Under the pieces are notes generated by a model. It did no database searches. It saw nothing but the letters and a program-made list of their open reading frames with translations, and was not told the origin of the DNA. A program made the position numbers and the translations under genes. DNA of 64,000 nt from Hyaloperonospora brassicae (taxonomy: Eukaryota > Oomycota > Peronosporomycetes > Peronosporales > Peronosporaceae), in contig CANTFL010001244.1 of the NCBI GenBank assembly GCA_947650285.1, positions 372,001-436,000 of the forward strand. Reading direction: 5' to 3'. The stretch's first letter is position 1; each line of letters starts with the position of its first letter. This document shows positions 49,081-61,265 of the stretch, one piece after another.

Positions 49081-52000
49081 TTTCCCTTCCAGTCAAATAC
49101 AAAATCAAGACACGAGGTAAGGATACCGTAACGAAGTCCAATGACAAGAAGATATTATATACTACTTAAATTTAAATCCACGTAAAATGTCTTCGTCTTG
49201 CTTAAAAGAACACCTGGATAATTCTGCTCGCCTTTTCCGGGAAAGGACACGATTTGCCTAGCCTATTTAAAATAGATGAGTCGCATAACCAAGTTCAAAT
49301 GTACCCCAGAAAGTATATGGCATGTGTGTTTGTCGAGTATCACCTCCCCCTCTCTCAAGATCCGCTATTGTGATCGGTCTCCCAACTTAGCGAATTAAGA
49401 GCACGTCAAATACCAGGAGGTTCATACCTCTTTGCTTTTACTAAAGATCATGAGGATTTAGTTGGACGACTCTCTCGACCGAGTCGATCCGGTGGTCACC
49501 CTCTGTCCCACCGAGCGAAGCATATCCAATTGTGGCCCTTAATCTACCTCTGTTAGGTCTAACTTATCCCAGGCTCCATCCGGGTCTACCCAAGAGTGCA
49601 ACCCGTCAGCCGAAGGGTACACAAGGTGAGTCAAGGTATATCGATACGCGGTATCGGGGTACCCCCCTATACCCGACCGTAAGTCAACATTCCGTCAAAG
49701 TGAGCTTTGAAGGGCTCATCACGCAGTCTAGAAGCAGTTTTAGATCCCACTCTACCATATAACCTACTTTTCAGGACCTTCGATCCACTCAATCAATATC
49801 CGCTTCTCGAGATTGTCCTTGAAAACGCGCCCGGATGACATGGTTTGTACTGGAGGATGAAGATATTAGGTGCGAATTGAGCTTGAATAAATTTCAATTC
49901 AACAAATAAAAGAAACGGGCTTATTAAAAACCGCTGCCAACTATTCAAGTGGGTCAATCGTTGGCCAAAACGCATTACAAAAGCGTTATGGTATTCTAAC
50001 GAGCATGATATTGTACTGTTTGTGTACCTTAACGTATGGCCTGGGTATCATATTCGGACAGGTTATATAAAACGGCAGAACCCATTCGTAAAATATAGCA
50101 TCCTGCACCGTCTTCTGTATACATAGCATATTTCAGATGGTGACTTTATATACCTTATTCTTTAGTTATCATAAAGATATATATGATGCAATTTTTTAAA
50201 TAACATTTCTCGACTTACCTTTGTTTTTGAGAAATGATGTTTCGAACATATTTACGCGTCAGATGATTTATACAAATGCCTATTGTAAAACAATCGATCC
50301 GACTTGGCGATCCATTGATGCCATCAAATAAAGTGCGTTAGGGCGCGCAAAATTGTTAGCCTTTCTACTCACAATCTGTCTTTCTCGAAACCCATTTATT
50401 TTTATTATTGACGGAACCATTTATGGGTAAGATACGCGCATAATCCTCGTATTACACTTTATATTTTATCCTCGGCTGATATGGAAGCATCAACATATTG
50501 AAAGAAAGATAGCATAATACTTTCTATTAAACACGGCTTCATCATAAAAATTGATGACATACAATGAGTTGTGCAGGCTCGCGCTGCATCGCAGCGAAAG
50601 GCTCTACCGAACAATTTTGTAATGACTAAGATATCGATCGACTCTGCTATCATAGATCTTGTAGAATGTAGAATTTTTATCGTCAGACATAGTCTAGAAT
50701 TTATAAATGTAGTATTTGCGAAAATTCCTTAGCGGTCCAACGAATTAGATAAATAATCTATTGTAAATGACCGCAAATTGGTCACATTTATATTTGCGCT
50801 CACACGTCTCGATGGTCGATAGCGGATACTGTCAAGATTCTCATTTACAAACTGATATCTTAAATAGTACAGTGCTTCGTGTCCAGCCGGTAATTTTAAC
50901 CAGACATTTATGCATGAAATTCAATTTACTTCATACGACCGAAAGACAAACAAAGTAGTAAGCGATGGGTGGATCTTAATATGGGCAGACAAAAAATCTG
51001 GGTTCGACTGAAACATTTTGTAAATACTACTTGCAGCGCCACGCACGACCACACCTTCCAAAAAGTGCGATATTACCACCAAAGCTTTGCACATGCCTTT
51101 TTTTCGGACTATGTGTGCTTTGCAAGTGTGTACACATGGTACTTGCGCTCCTTATACACTACAACTTGCCACTCGAGAATGGGAGCGATGCAAGAAGACC
51201 GTATTACATCAACAACAATTCGCATACAATTGTGCGAGCCATTGAGAGAAGGTGACAACGACGCCGCTTATTACGTCTATATACAACTGTATCGACACTG
51301 TAGCCAAGTTTCGCAGGCAAACTGAACCATTTTAACACTAATCGTAAGGTTTGTTATCAGCACGCGTAGCAACTGTTGGTATGTCGAGTGTGTTTCCACC
51401 GGCGCCATTTATAGATATGTTTTAGGTCGCTGACGGCGTTTATTTTCCCGCTGAATTTACGAGCAAAATCCCCAAAACCATCCGCGTATGAACGCGGATA
51501 TATAAGGATCATATCTACCATTGGCACAAAGTCATGCTTTTTCGTTTCACTTGTCTACTTGGTAGGCAATTCTGTGGTCAACACGTTCTGATTGCCCTAT
51601 TTTTTAAGTGGTTTAGGCTTGCGTATCCACAATGGAGCGTAATTGTTGCATCACAGTGACGATATTGTCATTGTCTTTTCATTTTCAAATTTTTTTGTAT
51701 AATAGTGGATGGTGTATGATATTGGTAACTATTTAACAATTCGAGGTTCCCGTTAATACTCTAGAGCTCTGACTAATACCAAGATAAACTATCCAATATG
51801 ATGCTAATATACCCGTATCGACTTCTAATGTTTCCTTTATCATTTTCTTGTTACACCGGAAACTAGACCACACATTCTTCTATTTGTTGTAAGAGCACTT
51901 CATCTGCAGCTTTACGATTATTCCCTCATTCCCATCTCTCCCATCTCCCCCAGATCAAACCTACGACTCAACTGGAGGAGGCAAAGGTGGAAATCAATAC

Positions 52001-54956
52001 GCAATAATTCGAGCAAGAATACACAGTCCGCGTACAACGTACACCTAAAGAATGAAACTGAAGGAAGATCACGTGAAGGCTCAAAATCTAAATTGTTTAC
52101 AGGATGGGATGGAAATTTAATTATAGAAAATAATTCACACTTCCATACGCGTGTCCTTGAGCCGAGGAGTGAGGTTTTTCGTTAGTCATATTTGAACTAG
52201 AAAAAGAAGCAATTTACGAATTCATTGAAACTTGTTGTAGCCAAAACCACGAATCTCTTGAACACCCTATAGTATAATCAAAATGGCAAAAATCAACGAC
52301 TAGAGATACGGCGTAAGTTACAGCCAAATTTTAACCAGGCATTCAACAAATTCACATTCCTATATGCTTACGACAGCGCCACACCAACCTGCATGCGATA
52401 GCTCATGATATTGACGACGTTCGTCGCTTGCACAGAGATGAGACGATGTCTAGACGCTTACCTATCTAAGAACTACTCGACAACCTGGAGCGCACAGATG
52501 TAATCAGCTACGTTCAACAGATGTCATGCGTTATGCAGCTGTCAATATCTTCGTTTATCGCTACCGTCACGCAGTCTTTGCCTTAAGGTCAGCACAAGAC
52601 GTTTTCAATGCTTGATTTGGCTTATAAAGATCAATATGATATACTTTTTTCGATTCCATGTGTTCGGGGTCACCGCATCCAATGTCACATTCACCAAGTG
52701 TTAATAATTTATGAGAAGCGAATCCACGACAGACCATGACTGTTCGATTAAATGAATGATGGACATTTTACATTGACTTTAACATTATATCTCATTGCTT
52801 TTGTAATTTACCGAAAGCCTGCACCCATGGCTGCACTTTCGGAATCAATTCCGACATCAAACACCTTGTTATGTCGTTGCTACATCATTAAGTACATATT
52901 CGCCATAACACCGGAAAGCGTTTCTATCGCGAAAAAAGTTTGGTCAGTGTCTACGAGAGCAGAACATTGTCAATCGTTTGACTGAGTGGCATTCGAATAC
53001 AAACTCGAGAAAATGCGTGGTCATTTAGATCTACAAACCATGCGGTATTTTTAATCAAATGACATGAATATAGAAACTACACCATTCATGCACGCTCAAA
53101 TTATCAATAAAAGCACAAGTATATTTTGAAAACGTTCATCGATGCTTGTCTGCAAGGTGTTTCCCGCTACGAGATTGCGTTTACGTCGCGCGTGGTAGTG
53201 CCCATAGGCATAAATAAGGATTTGTGTCTCCACAGGTAGATACATTCTTTTCCTTCAGGATTTTATACTTAAGGGTGCGCTCAATGAATCATACGAATTC
53301 TAAGGCAATCTTCTGACATTTGATAAATAATTTCAAGTGGCATTTGATGGCCAGCTTGCTCGCATAAGACAGCATCATATAAAATGTATACAGTCGGCAA
53401 CATGATGCTTGGAGCCTGTTTATTGGTGTTGTAGGAAAGATATCGGTGGAAGATTTGGGGAAACCTCACCGCAATATTTATAAAATGATGCAAAATGAAC
53501 ATACCACGGCCTCTAGGATACAATGATGGAATAATGAACATGCGCCTACTACCTAAGTGCGTGTAAACGACCGTTAGGTACGCACCTATTATAAAATTTT
53601 TATCATAAGATCAATCCAAATATATGATGAACGGTTATGAAATCACCGGAAATGACCAATGCACACCAGCATATGTGAGTAACTCATCTTGGACATTTAC
53701 TTTGGTGCGTCCATCACGACATGTAACGATATCCAGTTCATTACAAACGGTAACGAAGTCGTTTTGAAGTAAATTGTCAATGCACAAGAAAAGCCGTTTG
53801 AGTGACATAACTAACTTCCCCAAGTGATTGGTTCGATCAAGAAGTGGTGAGTGTATGTGGGAAGCCAGTTACACGCATCACAGAAATTAAATTTTTATCA
53901 AATAATTGCAAAGTAGCCGTCATGATTCGAAAACATATTAGCCCCTCAAATGCATATTTAAGAAGGAGACGCGCAGCGATTAAGGGGCAGTTTGTAATTC
54001 TGGAAGAGAGAATCAAAAAGAGCTAACACACTCCGTGTCTTCTCATTTTGTAATTAAAAAAAATATATCTTATCTTTGAAAAGAACAAGACGTATTACAT
54101 TCCTGTTGGATTAGATTGTATCTCCACAAAGTCACATGTCGTCCATAAACTTACAGTTTACTGGCTATCCTTATCAATATGGATGTTCAGAATTGGCAGC
54201 GTTATTTGCAATTTAAGTCGAAATTTATATCTCGCCATGATTCGACATATTCGTGCGATATCTGATTCTGAACAAAGTCGAATATCGGGATCTGCTCATC
54301 AGCTTCAACTTGTTGTCCAATTAGATCAGAGTACAAGTACGCATCTGGTGAAAGATTATAATTCGATTAATATTCAGACGCGTGGATAAATCGATTGTTA
54401 AGTCCAGGTCAACAATCATTTCGTTGTAGATTACGTAGAAACTCCTTCCGTGGCCAATCTTCACTTCCTCAAATGAATCTGGAATGTAAGATAGGATATT
54501 AACCACTATACAGAGAGTCTCTACATTGAGAAAAAGGTTCGATCGTTGATTCTGATCAACAACAGCAATGCATGATATCACTGAATTGGTTTCATGAAAT
54601 GCTGGTACTAAGTTAGTTCGACCACGTGGTCAAAATGTCTGCGATAACCCGAACGCAAACAGAAGACTCAGATAATTAGATTTTTTGCGAGAAAGTTAGG
54701 ACGAGAAGTGGATCAGTATATGATCGAAAACGTATCTATGTTTAATACGAGACGAAACCACAGGCCATATACTTTCTGGTGTTTAACTTGCACTTTGTCT
54801 GCCCACGCAACTATCTTAAACAGGGGGAAATTAAATCCCTTTCCCGGAACAGGCGGGAAAATTTATCATTTTCCTATAGCACAACGGAGTCGTTACAAGA
54901 AGATCGGAAATTTAGTGCATTCAGTTTTGTTTTGATTTGACTGGTCAGGAGTAGCT
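49081..54956. other. Segment between the inverted minisatellite blocks, no supported gene
   Basis: About 5.9 kb, AT-rich apart from a GC-richer patch at 49.3-49.7 kb. No transposase, integrase or polyprotein motif was found in it. A C-rich stretch near 51.92-51.96 kb and gene-like wording near 52.34-52.6 kb do not hold an open frame. Confidence 0.5.
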
Positions 54957-55076
54957 TAATGTTGATGGACCGAGGTCTACCTGGAGGGATCGAAAACCCC
55001 TCGAGAGACCCGAGGTCTGCCTGAAGGTATCGAAATCTACCTTGAGGTACCGGGATCCACCGTGAAGTCTTGTGTT
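54957..55076 (-). repeat. 20-bp minisatellite, about 5 units (right block, inverted)
   Basis: Units near CTACCTTGAGGTACCGGGAT have anchors at 54977, 54997, 55017, 55037 and 55057, exactly 20 bp apart. The reverse complement matches the unit of the block at 48780-49080. Inward of it lie AATGTTGA (54958-54965) and ATTTGACTGG (54935-54944), the inverted counterparts of the left block's inner flank. Confidence 0.85.
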
Positions 55077-58000
55077 CCATTCCTTTCAATGCCGCTTAAC
55101 TGGAACCATTGTCATGTCCCTACTGTTACTTAGTCTCGTCACCTCTTCTCCTTCACTTATCCTCTAGCCTCCAAGCCTCTTTCTCCCAAAATTGTGTGAG
55201 AATAGATATCGTGTGTAAATCAGTGTGTGGTCCCTTTTCTCTCTCCTCTTCGGCGTCCTGGTCCCCCATTTTTTAACATATCGCTTCACCGCAGCCTATC
55301 ACTGCACTTGCGAATCCGTGTAGAGCTTTGAGCACGCAAAATTCATCCCCGCGCAATTAAAATAAGTTCTTATTATCTCCTTCCGATTTAACTTTTCTAA
55401 CTCGTGTCTTAGTAGCTATGTATTCACACCGGTCTTACTACTTTCTTGACAAAACATTCTCGGTTTTAACTGCGCCTCTGTCCACGTTGCTCCACAACAT
55501 GGGCACGTTGGCCTCGCCAGTAAACCCCTCATCTACTGGTGTTGAAGCCGAGACAAGTGTTTATAAGACTTTCGGATCGAGTATCGACTTTGAACAAGGC
55601 GAACTCGTCGAAATCAAAGTGACTCATATCTATCACCCTATAATTAAACCCGTGGTCGTGTGAAGATTTTTATACATTCACCAATCCATCTCAACTACGG
55701 TTAAGATCATCTACACGAGGCCACCTGGAAGCGTGCAGCCCACCCTACCGACTGGTACGCAAGGTGAAGAAGGAAACAAGCACGGAAGCGGAGTACTCCC
55801 ATCCAATAGTCGGTCGTTTGGATGCCAGAGGAAAGTCGAGCGCACAAGAATATTGCGATCGTTACTCCACCACACCTACTACAAAGAAATTTGCGCGACT
55901 GCAGGTTTTTTGGAAGGTGAGGAAATGATTATCCGTGGTGATCTGACATGGTCCTTTATCTTTATGCGGCAGTTTTAAGTATTGAAGCATTTCGACCTTA
56001 AGTATGTTCATTTGTAGAGCGCATAGTCTCAACACCACAGTTTAAATACACCCCAACGAGCAACGAGAAGGAGTACTGGGTCCAGGATTCGTTTTCATGA
56101 CCGTTTATCATTCCTTCAAGTACCAGTCTAAATACCCCTTTATTCTTCAAATCAGAACGGAATCGTAGCTGGATTCGATCCCAATCAAAACTAGATTGAC
56201 GATGAATCCGATCGTTTCTGCTGAACAAAATCGGCAGACGGTGAGAAGATTCTCACAGAGCCTGGCGATGATGGTCTGTAAAATCGCGATACTAGTCCAA
56301 TAAATCGCTGAAATACCCACTATATGAAGACGAAATTAGTTTCACCGAGCTGCTATAAAGATCGCTCGGATGGTGGGCGCAAAAGTGGACGGTCTCGCAG
56401 GACGTAGTTTGTTGGGCTGTCCAAGAGGAAGCAGATTGTGGCTCGTTGAAGACCTTTATTGAATAATATATCCAGTAGGAAGAAACGTAGCAACGCAAGA
56501 AGTTCAGGGTTGATTTTGGCAACGTTAAAATCAACCCTGAAAGAGACCGGAGACGCGATCGCGGTCATTAGTTATCCTCTATTCTTGGGGGCGCAGTTAT
56601 ATCCGGAAGAGATAAATCCTTGAGCTGTCAATGAAAATTTGCATGAAAACCGAGGCGCGGTAAAAACACTTCGGGCTTTGTCAAAATTACTGGACGAGTG
56701 CCGAACATATTTACTTTCGACGCCGTTGATGACCCACATCGAGATAGAGAGACTGGGTTAGATACGCTGTGCCCACTCGATGGGGATGCTGAAACTGATG
56801 GAGACCGGGCCATGTAGATCGAAGATTTACATCGAACGGCTTCAAGAGGAAGATGAGACAGTCATCAAGGAATCGTAAGCGTTAGCCAAGGAACTATCCA
56901 GATCGAACAAACCTAGATGAGAGGATATTAGATCGCGATTGCGAACGGAAGGTAATGAGAGGAGAGGAGCATACGCTGGAATCAGCCATATTGGTGGAAG
57001 AAAGTTTAGAACGTTTCAATCCTTCGACGTCGGATACCTTGGAGGTGCCTGATTTCAGTCCAGGTAGTTGCTTGCGCATAGGTTGCGAATTAGCCGGCGA
57101 TTTTGGCGATAAGTTCGAAGCGGTTGCACTTTTTGCTGTAGACAGCTAAGATTACGACATCTTCGCTGTAGTGGTATTAGCCGCAGCGACCCAGTTTCGT
57201 TTAGGTCCATTCTTGGTATCTGTTTGAAGGAAGCCGGAAGTTGAGGCCGGAGAGTTGTATAGAAAGCGCTGCACAAGCAATTCGTGTTCTCCAACTATGC
57301 GTCCGTGATAGTGGTTAGATTCAAGCAGGTTGGTCGACGGTATATCGAGATCGAGCTTTCGATTGACGAGGTTCTGCTTCGGCCAGTTCCGTTTGGTTTC
57401 AAACATTTGCATCGTTATTCAACCTCTGGTTCCGTTCGTTCCGGAGTGATCCCATCACTTTTCCGCGCTTCGGGAATTCTTCTATATCGCAGCGAAACGG
57501 CTATTCTACTTACTCTTTGTTTAAAGAATTTGGAATTCAGCCCGAATATCGGTGTCTTCTGCCGGCACGATCAAAGCATATGTTTTTTCCTCGAAAACGA
57601 GCTGATTGGCTCTCAAAGTCATGTTGGTCGTTATAATGGTCCGCGGTGATAATGAGAAGGGACGAAGCGAATGCACCAAGTCTTGCTGGCTCTTAACACA
57701 GTCGTACAGAATTTTAATCTGCATCTTCAACGTTTCGCGATCCATCGGCGGGATAATTGCGGTGCCGCTACCAGTGAAAGAGTCAAATTTAGCTGAAAGG
57801 ATTAGTAACCGACGATGTGGAAGGCGAAGCTGCCACAAAGCAGCTCTGAGACGGCACTATAAAACCGGCATCAGCCATGGCAAAAGAGTGGACGAACTCG
57901 ATTAATCGAAGAAGAGGACATGCCGGGTTAGGGGCGTAAAAAAATAGCATCAGTGAAGTTTTACGCGCGAAGAATCCAACACTGGCGGTCGGACATCAGT

Positions 58001-59229
58001 GCACGAGACAATTGTGGTGAACCCGATGAATGTAATGTCAAAACTCGAAACACGGCTGCTAACAATGAAAGGCGACATTGCGCAGCGCAAGCAACAAAAG
58101 TAGTCTACGCACCTTGTGATGCAAGCGCTGGCTTATGTCTTGTACACAAAGCGGCGAGGATGTAACACACATGACATACGAGCTTGTCTTTCATTTGCCG
58201 ATTATTGAATTTGTCAAGAAGGAGTATCGACCTGATTCGTCCCGCAACCCGGATAAACATAAAGATTTTGGCCCACGTCAATTTCGAGGCGATTATAAAT
58301 GCCGGGTTCAAGCTGCGCCAATTTAAATAAAATACGTAAAAATGGCAAGAGTGGGATGTGGCAAATACATGGAGTTGGTTGAACAAGCATTTTGCAATGT
58401 TCGATACACCAAACTTTGCAGGGTTTGCTACCATTCGCTCACAGCAACAATTCATGTTCTTGTCCCACAGTACGCCATCATCCTTCTTTATCACCACGTA
58501 TAGCACTTTGCGAATAGTACCAAATCATTTTGACCATCCGCGACGGTATGCTCAGGCAGCGGTGCCTAGATATGCACTATGGTCTTCGGTATATGATAGT
58601 AACTGACGATCCAGCCGCCGCTTCACTTCTACCTGTCTGATCACCGCTTGTAAAATTGTGTTTACGTTCATCAATAAACAAGGTACATGAGACTTACTGC
58701 TACAGCGTTCCAGAGTGCTTGCATTGACTAATCTTCTGGATTTGAATTGCAAGCCTGGCGATAAGTGAGTAGCATACAAACAACACGAAAACACAAATGG
58801 TGATCATAGTAATGCCTCGAGCACATGACTACTCCTATGTCCCTTGTGTTTGTGACGAATCTGCATGCCGATTATCCATAGCTGATCAAGTGCGAAGATG
58901 AGTTGCTAGCGGAAGCGACAAAATGTTAACTCTTCATTGTATTTTTGAGCACTAGCATGAATCGATGTGCAGCAATGTTTGGGCAATTATCCAGGCACTA
59001 GTCATACACCACCGAAGCATCGCAAAACCAAATAAGTTGCAGTCGTGCTTTCTCTACCTGCTTGGGTGGTCGCCACACAGCGTTAGTTTCGATAGTTTAA
59101 GTACTAGCCACCGTGCAACATTCTCGCTCAGCGTCACGACATCTACTCTCTCCAGCACTTATCAAACCGTCAATGTGGTCGGTCTATCTCCATACCACAT
59201 AATGCGCATCGTAGGCTATCTACGATCAG
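55077..59229. other. Higher-GC block with probable eroded coding sequence
   Basis: GC content rises compared with the AT-rich spacers. Short frames lie on both strands (for example 55418-55663 plus, 55733-55978 plus, 58105-58506 minus), with none long or with a recognisable domain. It reads like decayed genic or transposon sequence that I cannot assign. Confidence 0.35.
56292..57838 (-). pseudogene. Possible decayed gene, unidentified
   Basis: Seven minus-strand frames follow one another between 57838 and 56292, with few comparably ordered plus-strand frames. The longest, 57838-57521, reads like a real protein (IKILYDCVKSQQDLVHSLRP; VFEEKTYALIVPAEDT). In-frame stops occur immediately after it. 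I recognise no family. A chance run of frames in GC-rich DNA is the main alternative. Confidence 0.2.
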
Positions 59230-59617
59230 TGTAAAGGGGCAGCCCGTTACATGAAATTACCATTGTGAGAAAACGGCAATAAAGAATATGAAGTTGAATA
59301 TTCTTTACACAATATCACCGAAGTGGTGATATTGAAGGGTCGACCAAAGAGTCTGTTCATTGGTTGATATCTTGATGATATCAACCCACCAATCGCCGCA
59401 AGACGCGCGCAATGAGTGGTGACGAGACGTCACCATTCACTCAGTTATATTAGCATAATTAGGTTAAGTCAAACAGAGAGACAGTAGTTAAAAGACTTAA
59501 TTATATTAATATAACAGTTTTACCATTACCTTACCTACGCTTCCTCGCTTTCCTTGTGTACGTCTGTCGGCACCCAGACCCTTGCGTTAAGTTCACGCAA
59601 GGGTGTGCCCCGTTACA
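59230..59617 (+). repeat. 5' LTR of element 2
   Basis: The limits come from the terminal inverted match TGTAAAGGGGCA (59230-59241) and TGCCCCGTTACA (59606-59617), 11 of 12 positions, with TG...CA ends and gag starting 44 bp later. The 388-bp length is therefore inferred from one copy. Hairpins include 59281-59289 with 59298-59306, 59310-59319 with 59325-59334, 59362-59371 with 59377-59386, and 59578-59587 with 59595-59604. I saw no convincing tRNA primer site after the LTR. Confidence 0.8.
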
Positions 59618-59661
59618 CCTAGTAGCATTTTGTAGTCCTTCCAAGAACCACAACATCCAAC

Positions 59662-60714
59662 ATGAACATGTTAGATGATGAAGAGACCTTTCACGCCACG
59701 CGTGAAGGGTTTACCCATTTAAGTAACATTGAATGGGGTGCGGTAGAACGAATGAGTTCTACCGTAGGCGAGTTAGCCATTAGCGCCATGTTGGAATCTC
59801 TAGACAGAGACCAACAACATTTCGCTATAGCCAAGTTCATTCAAAATGAACTCGTCGCCGAAAGGAAGAAAGTAACCTTGCTTCACCAGCAAGGCTCTCA
59901 ACAGGCCGAGCAGCTGAGAGAACTCGGTGCTCAACAGACAGAGCTGTTGAGACAGCAGCAATTCCATGCTGCTGTGTGCGGGACGGCGCATGCGCGTCGT
60001 CCCGAGGTCATGAAAGTTGACATCTCCAAGTACAGTGGATTCCCGGAGGACTCCCTGTTACTATGGTTTGTCGAACTCGACAGAGCCTTAAGGGCTCGTC
60101 GCGTCGAAGATGAGCAAATGAAAATCGCATTTGCTCAGACCCGCTTGGCAGGGCGTGCCAAAACTTGGTCCCTGGGTCTCGAGAGTAGCGACCCAAATGT
60201 GTTTAGGTCGCTAGATGACTTCAAGTCCCGGCTCAGACAAACGTTTGAGCCGCCACGGACTGAGTTCAGGGCTCGTTCAGAACTCCTGACACTCAAGCAG
60301 GGTAAGCGTGATGTGCACGCTTACGCACAACATATACGAATCCTAGCGGGTAGTATAACTGCTAACCCAGTCCATGAACACACGTTGATTACGGTGTTCA
60401 TTCAAGGGCTCGCAGAAGGGCCTGTCAGGAGTCACCTGTTCCGCCTTGAGCTGAATACGCTTGAAGAAGCGATATCAGCCGCGGAACAGGAAGACTTTAG
60501 CATGAGACAGGCTCATGCTAGCTCAAACTCTTATCATCCACCAATACGACAAGAGATCGGTGGTCCAGAACCAATGGACCTCTGCTATGTTGAGAGCAAG
60601 AGACCTTGCTCTTCAAACAACAAGCGATTGCAGAGGTGCAATCGCTGTCAGAAGTTAGGGCACTACGCATACGAGTGTAGTTCTCCACGCCCATTATCAA
60701 ACAGTACTGAGTGA
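59662..60714 (+). CDS. gag: gag polyprotein of element 2
   Basis: An uninterrupted 350-codon frame starts at ATG 59662 (MNMLDDEETF), 44 bp after the LTR. The N-terminal third is charged, with a Gln-rich helical stretch (residues about 75-105). A retrotransposon Gag capsid domain follows (KYSGFPEDSLLLWFVELDRA; AGRAKTWSLGL; SRLRQTFEPP; LITVFIQGLAEGPVRSHLF). A nucleocapsid zinc knuckle, CNRCQKLGHYAYEC (CX2CX4HX4C), sits about 15 residues before the stop. Gag forms the virus-like particle in the cytoplasm and binds element RNA. The TGA at 60712-60714 may be a recent lesion, because the same frame stays open to TAG 60814-60816 across the overlap with pol. Confidence 0.92.
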   Translation: MNMLDDEETFHATREGFTHLSNIEWGAVERMSSTVGELAISAMLESLDRDQQHFAIAKFIQNELVAERKKVTLLHQQGSQQAEQLRELGAQQTELLRQQQFHAAVCGTAHARRPEVMKVDISKYSGFPEDSLLLWFVELDRALRARRVEDEQMKIAFAQTRLAGRAKTWSLGLESSDPNVFRSLDDFKSRLRQTFEPPRTEFRARSELLTLKQGKRDVHAYAQHIRILAGSITANPVHEHTLITVFIQGLAEGPVRSHLFRLELNTLEEAISAAEQEDFSMRQAHASSNSYHPPIRQEIGGPEPMDLCYVESKRPCSSNNKRLQRCNRCQKLGHYAYECSSPRPLSNSTE

Positions 60715-60746
60715 AATGGACGACCATTTGCCAGAAAGGACAATGA

Positions 60747-61265
60747 GCGTGGGTCCAGCGCTGGTATGAAGCCGCAACAGCGAGACGAACCATCAAAAAA
60801 TGGTCGGGGCCCGTAGGGGCGGGGCGCCCTACTGATCCAGCAACCTCAAGAGAATTTGCGAATCTCTTGACGAAAGTTGATCCAGATACACAATCATTGT
60901 GTGTCTCTGCACCTGGTGATGACGTTTCGCTCATCACCTTAAAGTTGGAAGCGACAAATGGTTTGTCGCTTCTCGACCTAGTAGACTGTGGGGCATCGGA
61001 CAACTTTGTTCGTCGCCAGTCACTAGAGGGTCGTAGGCTCAAGTTCGTTGAACGCGACTTTCCCCTCACGAGGATGACGGTGCGCCTTGAAACAGGCGCA
61101 TCGATTACCGTTTAGAAACGTGTAGTAGGAATCCACTACACGTTGGAGGGCGAACAGTACGATGATGACTTCATCGTACTGGATATGGATGACAAATTTG
61201 ATGTCATCCTGGGATTACCTTGGCTCAGAAGGTACGAGCCAAGGGTGAGCTAGCAGCATCGATCC
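60747..61265 (+). pseudogene. pol: Aspartic protease part of element 2 pol, with two stops
   Basis: The pol frame is open from 60747 and is -1 relative to gag. It reads LLTKVDPDTQSLCVSAPG, then the active site LLDLVDCGASDNFVRRQSL, in which the catalytic Asp is intact (DCGA form of DS/TGA). The second half, after TAG 61113-61115, reads DDDFIVLDMDDKFDVILGLPWL. A second TAG at 61251-61253 stands where a Trp would be typical. The protease processes Gag-Pol inside the particle. Both stops would block pol expression in this copy. Confidence 0.85.
60795..60832 (+). promoter_or_regulatory. Putative -1 ribosomal frameshift site at the gag/pol junction
   Basis: A heptamer AAAAAAT (60795-60801) sits in the gag phase as A AAA AAT, the X XXY YYZ slippery form. 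A -1 slip enters exactly the pol frame, which is open from 60747. Downstream GC-rich sequence can pair GTAGGG (60813-60818) with CCCTAC (60827-60832). The gag-phase stop comes at 60814. Function is inferred. Confidence 0.5.

Noticed and set aside
58105..58506. 133-codon minus-strand frame
   Set aside because: Overlaps plus-strand frames of equal quality and shows no recognisable domain.
59618..59661. Primer-binding site after the element 2 LTR
   Set aside because: No stretch convincingly complementary to a common tRNA 3' end could be seen.
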